From Hylemonella sp. UBA2468 (lineage in GTDB: Bacteria > Pseudomonadota > Gammaproteobacteria > Burkholderiales > Burkholderiaceae_C), in contig DDPM01000179.1 of NCBI GenBank assembly GCA_002342165.1, forward strand, positions 1-11,272: DNA of 11,272 bases, given 5' to 3'. The stretch's first letter is position 1. Each line of letters begins with the position of its first letter. Both the position numbers and the translations under genes were made by a program. The notes under the pieces were generated by a model. The model saw only the letters and a list, made by a program, of their open reading frames with translations. It made no database searches and was not told the origin of the DNA. Positions 1-6,892 of the stretch are shown here, piece after piece.

Positions 1-375
1 GCGGGCGTGTTGGCCATTGCCCTGACCTATGGAGGCATGCTGGGCAAAGTGTATGGAGAAATTTTAGAAAGTTCAGACGCTCATGCCACGCAAAACTTGC
101 TGCGCAATGGCGGCAGTAGGGTACAAGCATTTTTTTATGCCCTATTGCCTTCTAGCTCTTCGGAGCTGGCCAGTTACACCGTCTACCGTTGGGAGTGCGC
201 CATTCGCTCCTCGGTCATTTTGGGTTTTGTGGGCGCGGGCGGCTTGGGCCAGCAGCTCGACAACTCCATGAAGATGTTCAATGGTGGCGAAGTGGCCACC
301 ATTCTGTTGGTGTTTATGGCACTGGTTGCCGTGACGGAGCGCATCAGCAACTGGTTGAGGTCTTCGTTGTCATGA
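1..375 (+). CDS. phnE: Phosphonate-type ABC transporter permease PhnE, first copy (5' truncated)
   Basis: This is the C-terminal 124 residues of an inner membrane permease; the start lies outside the window. Frame and stop (TGA 373-375) are clear. It carries the PhnE hallmark near its end: a YRWE segment, then an I-R-S-S-V-I-L-G-F stretch and VGAGGLGQ, followed by a last hydrophobic helix. The cytoplasmic coupling loop (EILESSDAHATQNLLRNGG, then RVQAFFYALLP) corresponds to the EAA loop that contacts the ATPase. Known family role: with a PhnC ATPase and PhnD binding protein, such permeases import phosphonates, phosphite or related phosphorus compounds. The actual substrate cannot be read from this fragment. 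The stop overlaps the next permease start as ATGA, so the two are co-translated and may form a heterodimeric channel. The GTG at 7-9 is an internal codon, not the start. Confidence 0.88.
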   Translation, partial: AGVLAIALTYGGMLGKVYGEILESSDAHATQNLLRNGGSRVQAFFYALLPSSSSELASYTVYRWECAIRSSVILGFVGAGGLGQQLDNSMKMFNGGEVATILLVFMALVAVTERISNWLRSSLS

Positions 376-1112
376 GTTACAAAGCCTTATGGTTTGCTTT
401 GGCTTTCTTGGTGTTGGTGGTGGCCAGCTTTGCATCTTTAGATTTGCAGTGGGGCCAATTCTTATCGCTGGAGGCCGCGCGCAGCATGGGGCGGTTTTTT
501 GCGGAGTTTGTACCCCCCGACCTGTCGCCCATATTTGTATCCAAAGTCGCAGTGGCCGCATGGGAAACCTTGGCCATGTCGGCGCTAGGCACTTTGCTGG
601 CCGCGGTGGGCGGGCTTTTGTTGGCTTTACCCAAAAATCGTTTTTTCGCCTCAGCGGTACTTAATGCGCTACGGTCTATTCCAGAGCTGGTGTGGGCGGC
701 GTTGCTGCTGATATCTGCAGGCTTGGGGCCCTTTGCGGGCACCATGGCTTTGGGGCTGCACACCATGGGCGTGCTGGGCAGGTTGTTTGCAGAGGCCATA
801 GAAAATGCCCCACAGGGTCCGGCAGAGGCGTTGCGTGCGCAGGGCGTGGGCAGGGTTCAGGTGTTTTTTTATGCGACTTGGCCCGAGGTGCTGCCTCAAC
901 TGATGAGCTACACCCTGTACCGTTGGGAAAACAATATCCGCGCTGCTGCCGTACTGGGCGTGGTGGGGGCAGGGGGGTTGGGGCAGTTGTTGTCGTTTCA
1001 CATGGGGCTGTTTCAAATGCACAAAACCGCCACCGTGCTGGGCGCTATGGTCATCTTGGTGGCCTTAGTGGACACCTTAAGTTACCTCTGGCGCCGAGCC
1101 TTGAAGAGCTAA
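372..1112 (+). CDS. phnE: Phosphonate-type ABC transporter permease PhnE, second copy
   Basis: This is a complete 246-residue integral membrane permease. The start ATG at 372 overlaps the upstream permease stop (ATGA); the frame is open back to 189, but an earlier start would run through the neighbour. Hydrophobic segments lie at about residues 5-23, 58-87, 92-118, 122-140 and 220-240. The coupling loop (about 140-171) reads EAIENAPQGPAEALRAQG then RVQVFFYATWP. The family signature follows at 180-205: YTLYRWE, NNIRAAAVLG and VVGAGGLGQ. It is clearly paralogous to the first permease over the C-terminal half. Known role: the membrane half of a phosphonate/phosphite importer. The ATPase and binding protein should lie upstream of the window. 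The gene ends four bases before the convergent alkyltransferase, so the transporter operon finishes here. Substrate assignment is by family only. Confidence 0.9.
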   Translation: MSYKALWFALAFLVLVVASFASLDLQWGQFLSLEAARSMGRFFAEFVPPDLSPIFVSKVAVAAWETLAMSALGTLLAAVGGLLLALPKNRFFASAVLNALRSIPELVWAALLLISAGLGPFAGTMALGLHTMGVLGRLFAEAIENAPQGPAEALRAQGVGRVQVFFYATWPEVLPQLMSYTLYRWENNIRAAAVLGVVGAGGLGQLLSFHMGLFQMHKTATVLGAMVILVALVDTLSYLWRRALKS

Positions 1113-1116
1113 ACGC

Positions 1117-1674
1117 TCATGGAGTTTCAAGCCGAAATCCCTCGCCAGCGAGCAGTATTTTTTTACGCTCCAGTCCGCCTGCATAGCCCGTAAGCGAACC
1201 ATCAGCACCGAGCACGCGGTGGCAGGGCACCACAATGCTGATCGGGTTGCGCCCCACGGCTGCACCTATAGCGCGAACAGCTTTTGGCTGCCCGATGCGT
1301 TGCGCCAAAGATTGGTAACTGACGGTTTGCCCTGCTGGAATATTCAGTAAGGCTAGCCACACCTTTTGCTGAAAAACCGTGCCTTGGTTCAGGTCCAGCG
1401 GCACATCAAAGGTGAAAGGTTTCGCGGGCTTGGAAAAATAACGGTCAAGTTCTTCCTGGGCCTGAAGTAAAAAAGGATGGTCTGAAAATAGTTGAGCTGA
1501 AACAGGAGAAGCCGAAAAAGGCGAGCCTGAAAAAGCAAGTTGTGCCGCTGCAGGCAGATGCCGGTGGCCTTCAAACCACACCCCGCACAAACCCAAGTCG
1601 CTGGCAGCCAACAGAATGCGACCTAAAAGATTCTTAGGGTCGCGGTAAACCAAAAACGTACACTGCGGCATCAT
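1117..1674 (-). CDS. ogt: Methylated-DNA--protein-cysteine S-methyltransferase (O6-alkylguanine-DNA alkyltransferase)
   Basis: This is a suicide DNA repair protein that moves the alkyl group of O6-alkylguanine onto its own cysteine. Read from the ATG at 1674 it has 185 residues. The active site is PCHRV at 150-154 (Cys151), preceded by a helix-turn-helix-like stretch (about 119-142) with the RAIGAAVGRNP segment whose Arg134 matches the family's arginine finger, and followed by the LTGYAGGLERK segment. The N-terminal domain is shorter and less conserved. Residues about 47-66 form a degenerate pentapeptide repeat (FSGS, FSAS, VSAQ, FSDH) before the DHPF..QAQEELDRYF helix. Start choice is uncertain: a GTG at 1698 would add eight residues, and a second ATG lies at 1671; none has a strong Shine-Dalgarno. 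I prefer 1674 because it uses ATG and leaves room for divergent promoters. Whether it is Ogt-like or Ada C-domain-like is not settled, but no Ada zinc domain is present. Confidence 0.9.
   Translation of the reverse strand: MMPQCTFLVYRDPKNLLGRILLAASDLGLCGVWFEGHRHLPAAAQLAFSGSPFSASPVSAQLFSDHPFLLQAQEELDRYFSKPAKPFTFDVPLDLNQGTVFQQKVWLALLNIPAGQTVSYQSLAQRIGQPKAVRAIGAAVGRNPISIVVPCHRVLGADGSLTGYAGGLERKKILLAGEGFRLETP
1481..1540 (-). repeat. Degenerate 15-bp tandem repeat inside the alkyltransferase gene
   Basis: Four consecutive 15-base units (1481-1495, 1496-1510, 1511-1525, 1526-1540) share the core C-Y-G-A-A-A-M-A-G-G on the + strand. A looser fifth copy starts at 1461 and is followed by five extra bases. 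Because 15 is a multiple of three, the array keeps frame and encodes, on the - strand, a pentapeptide pattern of P/A/L, F/V, S, G/A/D, S/Q/H. The units differ at several positions, so the array is old or only partly homogenised. Confidence 0.6.
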
Positions 1675-1678
1675 GGAT

Positions 1679-1705
1679 TTGGCAGTGTAGCGCGCCACCT
1701 AAAAT
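1679..1705 (+). promoter_or_regulatory. Possible sigma70-like promoter for the pgm-waaC-waaA operon
   Basis: TTGGCA at 1679-1684 and TAAAAT at 1700-1705 each match the sigma70 consensus at five of six positions, but the 15-base spacer is shorter than the preferred 17. It lies in the short divergent region between the alkyltransferase and the phosphohexomutase, and would give a leader of about 30 bases before the ATG at 1744. If the alkyltransferase started at its GTG (1698), the -35 box would sit inside that gene. This is a pattern match only. Confidence 0.3.
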
Positions 1706-1743
1706 TCAATTCAGGACCTAAAGTCGATCCACCATTTACTAAC

Positions 1744-3138
1744 ATGCAGATTTCCCCCACCATTTTCAAAGCCTACGACATTCGCGGCATTGTGCCCACC
1801 ACCCTCACGGAAGATGTGGCCTTGGGTTTGGGTCGTGCATTTGGCATGGCAGCACTTGCAGCCGGAGAGCCCACGGTAGCAGTTGGGCGAGACGGCCGTT
1901 TAAGCGGCCCGGCCTTGAGCAGCGCCCTCATGCAGGGCTTGATGGATGTGGGTCTGCAGGTGATTGATGTAGGCATGGTCACCACGCCCATGCTCTACTT
2001 TGCAGCGCACACCTTATGCAGCAGCGGTATACAAGTCACAGGCAGCCACAACCCTGCGGACTACAACGGCTTCAAAATGGTGTTGGCGGGCAAAGCCATT
2101 TACGGCGAAGACATTCAAGCCCTGCGCCGCACCATGGAGTCTGAAAGCTGGACACTCAAGTCCGGGGGGGCTAAGCTACATCAGGTCGTCATGGTGGCTT
2201 ACCAAAACCGCATTGTGAGCGACGTCAAGCTCAGCCGCCCCATCAAAATCGTGGTGGACTCCGGCAACGGCGTGGCTGGCGCCTCTGCCCCCCATATCTT
2301 GAGGGCACTGGGCTGTCAAGTGACCGAATTGTTCAGCGAAGTAGACGGCTCCTTCCCCAACCACCACCCCGACCCCAGCAAGCCCGACAACCTGCGCGAC
2401 CTTATAGCCGCCCTAAAAGCAGGCGACGCCGAATTGGGTCTGGCGTTTGATGGCGACGGCGACCGCCTGGGCATCGTCACCAGAGACGGCACCAATATTT
2501 TTCCGGATCGTCAAATGATGCTCTTTGCCCAAGACGTGCTCTCACGTGTGCCAGGCGGCTCCATTGTGTTTGACGTCAAGTGTTCGCAGCGCTTGGCCCC
2601 CGCCATAGAGGCAGCAGGCGGTCAGGCGGTGATGTTCAAGACCGGGCACTCCCTGATCAAAGCCAAAATGAAAGACATCAACTCGCCCTTGGGCGGCGAG
2701 ATGAGCGGTCACATTTTTTTCAAAGAGCGCTGGTTCGGGTTTGACGACGGCACCTACGCTGCCGCCCGCTTGCTGGAAATTGTGAGCCGAGCACCGGACG
2801 CCAATGAGGTGCTGCACGCCTTGCCCACCAGTTTTTCTACTCCCGAGCTCAACGTGCCTTGTGCCGAGGGCGAGCCCCATCAAGTGGTGGCGCAATTGGT
2901 GCAAAAGCTGAAAGCGCAGTTTCCTTTTGATGCGTCAGCCCAGCTCAACACCATTGACGGCGTGCGTATCGATTGGCCCGATGGTTTTGGTTTGATTCGG
3001 GCCTCCAACACCACGCCTGTGTTGGTGCTGCGTTTTGAAGGCCACACCCACGAAGCCTTGAGCCGAATTGAGCACGACATGCTCGGGTTGCTGCGTTCGG
3101 TCAAGCCGGATGCGGCTTTTCAAGAGTCTGCGCATTGA
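1744..3138 (+). CDS. Phosphomannomutase/phosphoglucomutase (alpha-D-phosphohexomutase family)
   Basis: This is a complete 464-residue cytoplasmic enzyme that interconverts hexose 6-phosphates and 1-phosphates through a phosphoserine, feeding sugar nucleotides for lipopolysaccharide and other polysaccharides. The four-domain layout is readable: start motif FKAYDIRG (8-15), catalytic TGSHNP loop (99-104, phosphoserine Ser101), magnesium loop DGDGDR (236-241), sugar-specificity loop GGEMSGH (317-323) and C-terminal phosphate-binding RASNTTP (419-425). The length fits AlgC-type PMM/PGM enzymes of about 460 residues. GEMSGH is typical of PMM/PGM rather than the phosphoglucosamine mutase GlmM. It starts 45-70 bases from the divergent alkyltransferase and has no clear Shine-Dalgarno, so it may be initiated on a weak site. 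Its TGA overlaps the next start as TTGA, placing it first in an operon with waaC and waaA. Dual PMM/PGM specificity is inferred; algC/manB-type naming is possible. Confidence 0.93.
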   Translation: MQISPTIFKAYDIRGIVPTTLTEDVALGLGRAFGMAALAAGEPTVAVGRDGRLSGPALSSALMQGLMDVGLQVIDVGMVTTPMLYFAAHTLCSSGIQVTGSHNPADYNGFKMVLAGKAIYGEDIQALRRTMESESWTLKSGGAKLHQVVMVAYQNRIVSDVKLSRPIKIVVDSGNGVAGASAPHILRALGCQVTELFSEVDGSFPNHHPDPSKPDNLRDLIAALKAGDAELGLAFDGDGDRLGIVTRDGTNIFPDRQMMLFAQDVLSRVPGGSIVFDVKCSQRLAPAIEAAGGQAVMFKTGHSLIKAKMKDINSPLGGEMSGHIFFKERWFGFDDGTYAAARLLEIVSRAPDANEVLHALPTSFSTPELNVPCAEGEPHQVVAQLVQKLKAQFPFDASAQLNTIDGVRIDWPDGFGLIRASNTTPVLVLRFEGHTHEALSRIEHDMLGLLRSVKPDAAFQESAH

Positions 3139-4163
3139 GCGATCAACCCTTAAAGGTTTTGATCGTTCGCCTTTCGTCTTTGGGCGATGTGGTGCAAAGT
3201 TTGCCGGTGGTGCACGATGTGCTGCAGGCCTACCCGAATGCACAGGTGGATTGGGTAACAGAAGAAGCCTTTGCGCCATTGGTGCAATGTGTGCAGGGCA
3301 TTGGGCGCGTGCATGTGGCGGCACAAAGGCGCTGGCGCAAAGGCTGGTGGACGCCGCAAGTGCGCAGGGAGTGGAGAGACTTCCAAAAATCCCTGCATGC
3401 CCAGGCATACGATGCAGTCATCGATTGCCAAGGCTTGATCAAATCGGCCCTCATAGCGCGCCAAGTCCGTTTAACGCCCACCGGTTTTACCGCCACTTAT
3501 GCCAATTCCAGCGAGCTGTGCAGTTACGAATGGCCGGTACGTTGGCTGCTCAAACGTCCCATTCCTATGGAGCGTCGCGTACATGCGGTGGAACGCTCCC
3601 GCAGGCTGGTGGGTCGAGCTTTGCAGCTGCCTTGGGCACAAGACGCGGCATTAAGCCCGCCCCAAGTGTTGTGGCGCTTTCCGTCCAATGTGCAAGGTGC
3701 TGGGCTCAATGTGAGTGCTGCGCCAGTAGCCTCAGAGGTGTGGCTGATGCATGGCACCACTCGGGTAGACAACGAATGGCCACTGGCACATTGGGTGGAG
3801 TTGGCCAGGCGTCTTCAATCGCAGGGTCATCGGGTGGTGTTGCCGTACTTTGGCGAGCGCGAGTTGCAGCGCGTCCAATCAGTGGTCAGCCAAGCCGGTT
3901 TGCCCTCAGGCAGTCTGTTTGCCCCAGGCCCATTGAGCGTGTTGGCAGAACGCATGGTCCATGCCTACGGGGTAATTGGGCTGGATACGGGCTTGAGCCA
4001 TTTGGCCGTGGCCTTGAACCGCAGGCATGTGCAGTTGTTTAGCCAACCTCGCATTCACCGCGCGGGGCCGCAGGGGGGCCTTCATCAAAAAGCGGTAGGG
4101 GGCCAGCAAGCCCCCACTTTGGATGAGGTGTGGCAGGCCTGGACGCAGGTTTGCCAAGCATGA
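3135..4163 (+). CDS. waaC: Lipopolysaccharide heptosyltransferase I (WaaC-like, GT9 family)
   Basis: This is a 342-residue glycosyltransferase that adds the first L-glycero-D-manno-heptose from its ADP-sugar to Kdo2-lipid A on the cytoplasmic face. The N-domain opens with LKVLIVRLSSLGDV (Asp18 matching the catalytic Asp of SSxGD), followed by an RRWRKGWW segment and DAVIDCQGLIKSA (93-105), all close to WaaC. The C-domain has HGTTRVDNEWP (206-216) and GLDTGLSHLAVAL (282-294), the nucleotide-sugar site. The only sensible start is TTG at 3135, overlapping the mutase stop by four bases; AAGAG at 3122-3126 may help, though coupling is likelier. Two oddities: the lysine conserved after TTRDD in E. 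coli WaaC is Asn213, and the segment after the DTGLSHL motif differs from the E. coli GPTDP type. The gene overlaps waaA at its end. WaaF is less likely given the RRWRK and VIDCQGL segments. Confidence 0.88.
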   Translation: MSDQPLKVLIVRLSSLGDVVQSLPVVHDVLQAYPNAQVDWVTEEAFAPLVQCVQGIGRVHVAAQRRWRKGWWTPQVRREWRDFQKSLHAQAYDAVIDCQGLIKSALIARQVRLTPTGFTATYANSSELCSYEWPVRWLLKRPIPMERRVHAVERSRRLVGRALQLPWAQDAALSPPQVLWRFPSNVQGAGLNVSAAPVASEVWLMHGTTRVDNEWPLAHWVELARRLQSQGHRVVLPYFGERELQRVQSVVSQAGLPSGSLFAPGPLSVLAERMVHAYGVIGLDTGLSHLAVALNRRHVQLFSQPRIHRAGPQGGLHQKAVGGQQAPTLDEVWQAWTQVCQA

Positions 4164-5527
4164 GCACGTTGGGACTGAGCATTTTGAGAATGAGCGTCCT
4201 TGAAGTACTGGCCCTTGAGGCCTTCGGCCTTTTGATGTGGGCGGTGCAGCCGCTGCTGCGCTTCAAGCTCAAGCGGCGCGGCATCAAAGAGCCGGGCTAT
4301 CTGCTGCATATGGAAGAACGCTTTGGCCACTACCACCACCCTCAAGGTTCGGGGTATGTGTGGGTGCATGCCGTGTCTTTGGGCGAAGCGCGCGCCGCCG
4401 GCGTATTGTTGCAAGCTTTGCGGCGCCTACACCCCACCATGCGGTTTGTGCTGACGCACGGAACTGCTACCGGCAGGGCGTATGGGCAGAGTTTGCTGGC
4501 TGATTCAAAAGGCGATGTGCAAGTTTGGCAGCCTTGGGACACCGCAGAAGCTGTTCAAAAATTCTTGCGCCATTTCCAACCCAAGCTTGGGGTGCTGCTT
4601 GAGACCGAAGTCTGGCCTCACATGGCGGCGGCTTGTAAGGCGGCGGGTGTGCCTTTACTCTTGGTTAATGCGCGTATGAGTGCGCATTCTTTTAAGCAAG
4701 CGAATGCATGGCGGTGCCTGTCTCGTCCAGCCTATGCCGCCTTGGAAGGCGTTTGGGCGCAAACCCAAGAAGACGCCCTGCGCTTGCAGCAGCTTGGGGC
4801 CAAGGTACAGGGCGTGACGGGCAACGTCAAGTTTGATGCTCAGCCCGATAGCGCACAACTGGAACAGGGGCAGTCTTTTAAAGCCCAGCACAAACGCCCC
4901 GTGGTGATGTTGGCCAGCTCTCGAGAAGGGGAAGAGCAGGAGTGGTTGCAAGCGCTCCAAAAAATACAAGGTTTGCAACCTGAGTCTCAGCAGGTCGCCG
5001 ATGTGCAGTGGTTGGTGGTGCCACGGCACCCGCAGCGCTTTGAAGCAGTGGCTGAACTAATTATGTCTATGGGCTGGGCATGTGAGCGGCGCAGCCAAAG
5101 CATTGCAGGGCAGCTTTGGAATTCAACCCCAACCGAAACGCAACCCCCCACCATTTGGCTGGGCGATTCGCTGGGAGAAATGAGTTTGTATTACGGCCTG
5201 GCCAGCGTGGCTTTGCTGGGCGGAAGTTTTGCACCCTTGGGTGGGCAAAACCTCATAGAAGCCGCCGCCTGCGGTTGCCCAGTCGTGATGGGTCCGCACA
5301 CCTTTAACTTTAAAGAGGTGGCCGAGCTGGCTGAGCTTGCTGGGGCAGCGCAACGCGTGAACACCCTATCAGACGCCATTACTTTGGCCCAAAACTGGGC
5401 CCACCAGCCCGAATTGTCAAAACAGTTGTCGCAAAAAGCCTCAGCCTTTGCACAGGGCCATCGCGGCTCAGCAGAGGTGACTGCAAAGGCGATAGAAGGT
5501 TACTTGGGGCTGAAAAGCAGCCCGTAA
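4160..5527 (+). CDS. waaA: 3-deoxy-D-manno-octulosonic acid (Kdo) transferase
   Basis: This enzyme transfers Kdo from CMP-Kdo to the lipid A precursor, the first inner-core step of lipopolysaccharide. The start ATG at 4160 overlaps the waaC stop (ATGA), giving 455 residues; the frame is open earlier (4130) and another ATG lies at 4190, so the start is likely but not proven. An N-terminal hydrophobic stretch (about 13-34) fits the single membrane anchor, followed by IKEPGYLLHMEERFG. The acceptor-domain HAVSLGEARAAG (70-81) carries Glu77, matching the catalytic base. ETEVWPHM (148-155) and VTGNVKFD are conserved. The C-domain shows VVPRHPQRF, GDSLGEMSLYY, GGSFAPLGGQN and EAAACGCPVVMGP, the GT-B donor site. 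It is a GT30 family member of usual length, slightly longer because of the N-terminus. Its TAA (5525-5527) abuts the convergent tolC stop with no spacer. Whether it adds one or two Kdo units cannot be told. Confidence 0.93.
   Translation: MSTLGLSILRMSVLEVLALEAFGLLMWAVQPLLRFKLKRRGIKEPGYLLHMEERFGHYHHPQGSGYVWVHAVSLGEARAAGVLLQALRRLHPTMRFVLTHGTATGRAYGQSLLADSKGDVQVWQPWDTAEAVQKFLRHFQPKLGVLLETEVWPHMAAACKAAGVPLLLVNARMSAHSFKQANAWRCLSRPAYAALEGVWAQTQEDALRLQQLGAKVQGVTGNVKFDAQPDSAQLEQGQSFKAQHKRPVVMLASSREGEEQEWLQALQKIQGLQPESQQVADVQWLVVPRHPQRFEAVAELIMSMGWACERRSQSIAGQLWNSTPTETQPPTIWLGDSLGEMSLYYGLASVALLGGSFAPLGGQNLIEAAACGCPVVMGPHTFNFKEVAELAELAGAAQRVNTLSDAITLAQNWAHQPELSKQLSQKASAFAQGHRGSAEVTAKAIEGYLGLKSSP
5507..5523. 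terminator. Possible terminator hairpin at the waaA/tolC convergent junction
   Basis: GGGCTG (5507-5512) and CAGCCC (5518-5523) form a perfect six-base stem with a five-base loop, at the very end of waaA and just past the tolC stop when read on the - strand. Neither side has a proper T tract, so it is at best a weak bidirectional terminator. A second dyad, AAGGCG (5530-5535) with CGCCTT (5551-5556), encloses the palindrome GCGTTAACGC (5544-5553) inside the tolC 3' end and may contribute. Confidence 0.3.
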
Positions 5528-6865
5528 TTAAGGCGCCAATAAAGCGTTAACGCCTTGTAAGTCGTCGCTCTTGAGGGTGCCATTGGCCTGACGAAGCTTG
5601 AGGCTGCCCAACAACACGTCGTAACGGGCCTTGGCCAGGTCACGTTTGGTTTGGTACAGCTGGCTTTGCGAGTTGAGCACATCGATGTTGATGCGCACGC
5701 CCACTTGGTACCCCAGTTTGTTGGCATCCAGGGCCACTTGGCTGGAGGCTTCTGCCGCCTCAAAAGCCTTGACTTGCCCCATGCTGGACAACACACCAAA
5801 GTAGGCGGTGCGTGTGGCTTGTTCTACGGTGCGCTGAGCGGCTTCTAAATCAGAGCGGGCTTTGTCTTCCAGGGCTAAGGTTTCTTTGATTTTGTTGGTG
5901 GTGGCAAACCCTGCAAACAAGGGCAAGCTAAAGGTCAAGCCAATGTTTTGCCGGGTCAAGGTGGAGTCGGTGGCGTTTAGGTCAGAGCCGCTGGTTTGGC
6001 GGTTGACGAAAGAGCTGGCGGTTAAATCTAGAGTGGGCTTATGGCCCGCTTGGGCAATGGCGGTGTCGAGTTTGGTCACATCCACTTGCAACTTGGCCTT
6101 TAACACGGTAGGGTGCTGACGCAGGCCCTGATCCACCCAAGCCTGCGGGTTGGTAGGTTGGAGTTCAGGCAAGGCCGTGGTGGCCAGGGGTTTGGGCTGA
6201 CTGCCGTTTTTGCCAACCAATTGATCCATAGCTAATTTTTTAACCCTGAGATCATTCTCGGCGGCAATTTCTTGGGCGACGACCAAGTCAAAACGGGCTT
6301 GTGCCTCGCGGGTGTCGGTGATGGTGGCGGTACCCACTTCAAAGTTGCGTTTGGCTGACGCCAGTTGTTCGGCTACAGCGGTTTTTTGTGCTCTTACAAA
6401 TGTAAGCGTGTCTTGAGCCCCCAGCACATCAAAATAAGCTTGGCTCACACGCACAATGAGATCTTGATCTGCAGCATCCAGCACCGTGCGCGCTTGCTCC
6501 AACTGTCTTTTACTTTGCTCCATGGTGGCCGTGTTGGACGGTCTATACAAAGGCTGAGTTGCGCTAAGGGTGGCGTTTTGAGTTGTATAACTCAAGTCTT
6601 GTGGGTTGGCGGAACTGCTGTTGCGTTGGTTTTGCGTGCCCACTGCACCCAAAGTCACTGTGGGAAGCGCCAAGGCACGAGATTGTTCGGCCTTGAATAC
6701 GCTGGAGTCGTACAGGATCTTGGCCGACTGGTAGGAGGCGTCGTAGTTTTGAGCGGCCCGGTACAGCTCTACCAAGCTTTGTGCCTGAACCAAGCCGCTG
6801 CCTGCTCCCCATGCCAGTAACAAAGCCAAATGCATGGGGCGGAGACGTGAAGGAAAAATAGTCAT
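5528..6865 (-). CDS. TolC-family outer membrane efflux channel
   Basis: This is a 445-residue outer membrane channel that would dock with an RND pump and its adaptor. It begins with a signal peptide: basic start, hydrophobic LALLLAW, and likely cleavage after LVQA (residue 28). Two OEP repeats follow, roughly 30-220 and 235-435, rich in heptad-like alanine/glutamine helices. Recognisable TolC-type pieces are LVELYRAAQNYDASYQSA, VSQAYFDVLGAQDTL, NFEVGTATITDTREAQARFD, LTFSLPLFAGF and GYQVGVRINIDVLNSQSQLY. Length matches TolC (about 430-490). ATG at 6865 is the chosen start; an internal ATG ten codons in would shorten the basic part of the signal. The Shine-Dalgarno is weak. It lies 27 bases after the rhodanese gene and in the same direction as the RND pump, so it is probably that pump's channel. 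TolC type I secretion roles cannot be excluded. Confidence 0.93.
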   Translation of the reverse strand: MTIFPSRLRPMHLALLLAWGAGSGLVQAQSLVELYRAAQNYDASYQSAKILYDSSVFKAEQSRALALPTVTLGAVGTQNQRNSSSANPQDLSYTTQNATLSATQPLYRPSNTATMEQSKRQLEQARTVLDAADQDLIVRVSQAYFDVLGAQDTLTFVRAQKTAVAEQLASAKRNFEVGTATITDTREAQARFDLVVAQEIAAENDLRVKKLAMDQLVGKNGSQPKPLATTALPELQPTNPQAWVDQGLRQHPTVLKAKLQVDVTKLDTAIAQAGHKPTLDLTASSFVNRQTSGSDLNATDSTLTRQNIGLTFSLPLFAGFATTNKIKETLALEDKARSDLEAAQRTVEQATRTAYFGVLSSMGQVKAFEAAEASSQVALDANKLGYQVGVRINIDVLNSQSQLYQTKRDLAKARYDVLLGSLKLRQANGTLKSDDLQGVNALLAP

Positions 6866-6892
6866 GTAAGTCCAGATGCTGTCGAATTGAAA

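Noticed and set aside
189..371. Longer start for the second permease
   Set aside because: It would run through the first permease in another frame; the extra residues lack membrane-protein character, and the ATG at 372 gives the usual overlap.
1100..1131. Dyad CTTGAA/TTCAAG enclosing GAGC/GCTC at the permease/alkyltransferase junction
   Set aside because: The stems are short and unevenly spaced, with a seven-base bulge and no T tract; it could be a weak bidirectional terminator but is not well enough supported to call.
2164..2170. Run of seven G in the mutase gene as a slippage or phase-variation site
   Set aside because: The frame is intact, the run is short for phase variation, and it simply encodes Ser-Gly-Gly.
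3068..4042. Long + strand open frame (324 codons) overlapping the mutase end and waaC
   Set aside because: It is an alternative frame of waaC; the peptide is rich in Cys, Arg, Gly and Ser with no family signature, while the waaC frame has clear motifs.
4061..4109. Second G-quadruplex candidate near the end of waaC
   Set aside because: Only two G runs are close together; the next is too far away for the usual loop limit.
4218..4233. Terminator-like hairpin AGGCC-TTC-GGCCT followed by TTT
   Set aside because: It lies inside the N-terminal coding part of waaA, has only a five-base stem and a T run of about four; termination here would cut off waaA.
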